From NCBI GenBank assembly GCA_963814315.1, contig CAWFCG010000003.1:496001-560000 (forward strand): a stretch of DNA of 64,000 nt, written 5' to 3'. The notes under the pieces were generated by a model. It saw only the letters and a list, made by a program, of their open reading frames with translations, was not told the origin of the DNA and did not search any database. Shown here one piece after another: positions 58,266 to 64,000 of the stretch. Within the stretch, counting starts at the first letter, position 1, and each line of letters starts with the position of its first letter. The stretch comes from JAFMJV01 sp963814315. Lineage in GTDB: Bacteria; Chloroflexota; Limnocylindria; Limnocylindrales; CSP1-4. The position numbers were made by a program, and so were the translations under genes.

Positions 58266-61239
58266 ATGTCCGCACCATGGCTTGACCCCGAACTCGTAGC
58301 TCGCGGCCGCGAGCCCATGCACGCGCTCGCCCATGTGCCGGGGCTCCTGCTCGATGGCATTTGGCGTTTCGAGCTGCTCTCCGATCCCGAGGCCGAGCCG
58401 ACCGGCGCCTGGCGAGACATCGCGGTGCCGGGCTGTTGGACCCGACAGGGCACGAGCGACCTGCCTCACTACACCAACGTTCAGATGCCCTTCGAGGGCG
58501 AGGCGCCACACGTCCCTGCCGCCAACCCGACCGGCCTGTACGAGCGCGATCTGGAGCCGCCGACAGCATGGTCGGGCAAGCGCGTGGTTCTGCACATCGG
58601 GGCGGCCGAGTCGATGGTCATGGTCACCCTTAACGGGCACCGCGTCGGCATCGGCAAGGATGCCCACCTGGCATCGGAGTTCGATATCAGCGACGACCTA
58701 CGTGATGGTGTCAACACCCTGCGTCTGCTCGTGCCCAAGTGGTCCGATAGCACCTTCATCGAGGACCAGGATCAGTGGTGGCATGGCGGCCTCACGCGTT
58801 CGATCTACCTGTACGCCACCGAACGGGTCTACCTCGCTGATGTCGCGGTCGATGCCGGGTTGGGTGATGACCGCCGCACGGGAACGCTGGACATCGCCGT
58901 CCAGGTCGGCGGCCTCCATCGTGAACTCGAGCCGGGCTGGGTCCTGGAGGCACGGCTGGAGGGACACGACGAGGTGCTGGTCGGTACGCCGGCGAGCTTC
59001 GAGCTCCCCTATTGGGCCTCTGACGCGACCGAGCGCGCGACCATCCGGCGCCACGAACTCTACGGATCCGAGGGTCTGGGCGCCTTGGCAGCGCCTTGGG
59101 AGGCGCTGGAGCCGCACCTCCAGCCGGCCCGGACGGGTTCGGCGCGGCTGGCAGCGAGCATCCCCGGTGTGAACCCCTGGTCTGCCGAGGTTCCCAGCCT
59201 CTACGGCCTGGAGGTGAGGCTCCGCCGACCAGACGGCTCGGTCGCCGACAGCACCAGCATCCGTGTGGGCTTCCGCAGCGTGGAGGTTCGTGGCGCGGAC
59301 CTGCTCATCAACGGCGAGCGGGTCTTCATCCGCGGGGTCAACCGTCACGACTTCGATCAGCACAGCGGGCGCGTCGTCTCGCGAGAGGCCATGTGCGCGG
59401 ACCTGGTGGCGATGAAGCGGCATGGCTTCAACGCCGTGCGCACCTCGCACTATCCCAATGACCCGGTCTTCCTCGATCTGACCGATGAGCTGGGCCTCTA
59501 CGTGGTCGACGAGGCCGACATCGAGTCGCATGCCTTCCAGGCGACGCTGTGTGACGACCCTCGCTATCTGGCGCAGTGGGTGGCTCGCGTCTCACGGATG
59601 GTGCTGCGGGATCGCAACCATCCGTCGGTCTATGCCTGGTCCCTGGGCAACGAGTCGGGCTACGGCTCCAACCACGAGGCGGCGGCAGCCTGGGTGCGCA
59701 GACACGAGCCGACACGTCCGCTCCACTACGAGGGCGCCATCCGCTTCGATTGGGCTGGCGGTGGGCGCGTATCGGACTTCGTCTGCCCCATGTACCCCGA
59801 GATCAGCGCCATCGTCGAGTTCGCCGAGTCCGGGCGCTCGGACCGGCCGCTGATCATGTGCGAGTACTCGCACGCCATGGGCAACGGCAACGGCACGCTG
59901 GCCGAGTACTGGGATGCCATCGAATCCACGCCTGGGCTGCAGGGAGGCTTCATCTGGGAGTGGCGGGATCACGGCCTGGTGCAGGAGCTCCCGGACGGCA
60001 CGACTCGCTGGGCCTATGGCGGGAATTTCGGCGATGAGCCCAATGACGGCGCCTTCGTCACGGATGGCCTCGTCTGGCCCGACCGCGCACCCAAGCCGGC
60101 GCTGCGCGAGGCGCAGTACCTCAACGCCGTCGCGCGCGTGACCGAGGTCGATGCCGATAGCGGCACCATCGTCGTCGCCAATCGACTGCACTTCCGTGAC
60201 CTGGGCTGGCTGACGGCAGCGTGGGACGTCGCCGACGACGGGGTCGTCGTGGCGTCGGGATCAGTGGCATTGCCTCCGATCGCTCCCGGCATGAGCGAGC
60301 CGGTGTCCTTGCCTGGCTGGAGCGATCCTGACGGAGCCGCGGGTGAACGCTGGCTCACCGTCCACTTTCAGGCGTCCTCGGCCGAGCCCTGGGCCGCCGC
60401 CGGTACCGAGTTGTGCTGGGACCAGGTGCCGCTGTCCGATGGCCGCGGGGACGTGGTCGTGGGCGCTCCCGCGAGCACACCGGTCGAACTTGACGCGGAT
60501 GGCCACCTCATCCATCCGGCACTGGCCGCAGCGCCCGCGCTCGCCCTTTGGCGCGCTCCGACCGACAACGACCGTATCGCCGGACTCGCCAGGATGTGGA
60601 TGGGCCAGGGACTCGACAGCCCCAAGTCTGGCCCGGCGCAGGTCGAGCGCCACGGCGCTATCACCACCGTGACGCGCGAGGTCCGCGTGGGCGACTTCCT
60701 CGTCACGCATCGGCAGGAACTGACGGCGCTGGCCGACGGTGGGGTGCATGTGGCAGAGGAGGCCGTCATCCCGCCCGAGTTGGCGGATCTCCCCCGTGTG
60801 GGCACGGTGCTGGAGCTCCGCCCCGGTCTGGAGTCGGCAGAGTGGTTCGGCCTGGGGCCGCACGAGTGCTACCCCGATCGCCACCGTGGCGCGCTGGTCA
60901 GCCGCTGGACGGCGTCGATCAGCGACCTGTTCACCCCGTACATCTGTCCGCAGGAGTCAGGCGGACGGGCTGGCGTGCGCTGGCTGGAACTGCGCGACGC
61001 GTCCGCGAAGGGCGTGCGTTTGACCATGGGGCAGCCCTCGCAGGTGTCGGCCACGCACTTCCGCGCCAGTGACCTCGAGGCCGCCTCACACCACGAGGAG
61101 CTCAGTCCTCGCGCTGAGACCGTCGTGCATATCGACGCTGCTCACCGCGGCGTAGGTACGGCCTCGTGCGGACCAGACACCCTCGAGCAGTACCTGGTCC
61201 GGAGTGGGCGCTACCGCTGGGAGTGGACGCTGCTGCTGG

Positions 61240-61247
<8 letters not shown>
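58266..61247 (+). CDS. lacZ: Beta-galactosidase, GH2 (LacZ-type)
   Basis: 993 aa from ATG 58266, with GGAGA about 7 nt upstream; a longer frame to 58122 has no support. Full LacZ architecture: a sugar-binding domain (FQMPFEG-type QMPFEGEAPHVPAANPTGLYER), two Ig-like domains and the TIM barrel with acid/base Glu about 463 in WSLGNESGYGSNHEA and nucleophile Glu about 533 in MCEYSHAMGNGNG (E461 and E537 in E. coli). The Bgal_small_N domain (WFGLGPHECYPDRHRGA) is C-terminal. No signal peptide, so cytoplasmic. It is convergent with treS, their 3' ends overlapping by 8 bp. Confidence 0.94.
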
Positions 61248-63999
<2,752 letters not shown>

Positions 64000-64000
64000 C

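Overview
The window is a 64 kb, high-GC, densely packed bacterial chromosome segment made almost entirely of housekeeping genes. Several features together suggest a high-GC member of the Terrabacteria, most plausibly a Chloroflexota lineage (for example Limnocylindria/Ellin6529-like). These are RNase J and RNase Y in one window, recA-recX and ruvCAB-yebC clusters, a long-form HisG with a TrpR-like regulator, a TreS-maltokinase fusion and many GTG/TTG starts. That placement is inference; no rRNA is present to anchor it. I see no tRNA, rRNA, CRISPR array, IS element or prophage.

Layout. 1-9979 (+): the end of RNase J, FtsK, a RodZ-like HTH membrane protein, a PncC/CinA-type amidase, MurC, an NTF2-like protein, YajQ, a 30-residue membrane micropeptide, and a TPP enzyme preceded by a Pro/Glu-rich repeat tract. 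10102-17014 is the most accessory-looking part. It holds a GNAT acetyltransferase, a rhodanese lipoprotein with a 16-bp palindromic operator, a secreted beta-helix protein flanked by related non-coding repeats, a secreted hypothetical, and a surface-polymer-type trio (sulfatase-like membrane enzyme, two-domain methyltransferase, 72-aa membrane protein). 16724-30895 (-) is a long RNA/DNA-maintenance block read leftward: yebC-ruvC-ruvA-(SOS box)-ruvB-tgt-52 aa-recA-recX-rny-ymdB-glycosyltransferase-miaB-miaA-hflX-96 aa.

31004-34081 holds an EF-G-like GTPase with an aberrant G4 motif, then a decayed secreted gene and a truncated VapBC module. 34093-41368 is the histidine pathway: hisA is divergent from yerC/hisR-hisG-D-C-B-H-F-IE, in which each gene overlaps the next by 1 or 4 nt, and an operator-like inverted repeat lies between the two arms. 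41438-43153 is a PiT phosphate transporter with its DUF47 partner. Then come tyrS and a class A PBP. 47558-58056 (-) carries the classic thrS-infC-rpmI-rplT-pheS-pheT order continued by cvpA-aag-mutS2, with infC apparently starting at CTG. The right end has a LacZ-type GH2 beta-galactosidase converging on a trehalose synthase/maltokinase fusion that runs off the window.

Four otherwise well conserved genes (yebC, the EF-G-like gene, tyrS, aag) each carry exactly one single-base indel, and all four lie immediately beside a GATC. This looks like systematic sequence error linked to that motif rather than gene death. I annotate these as CDSs with a frameshift.
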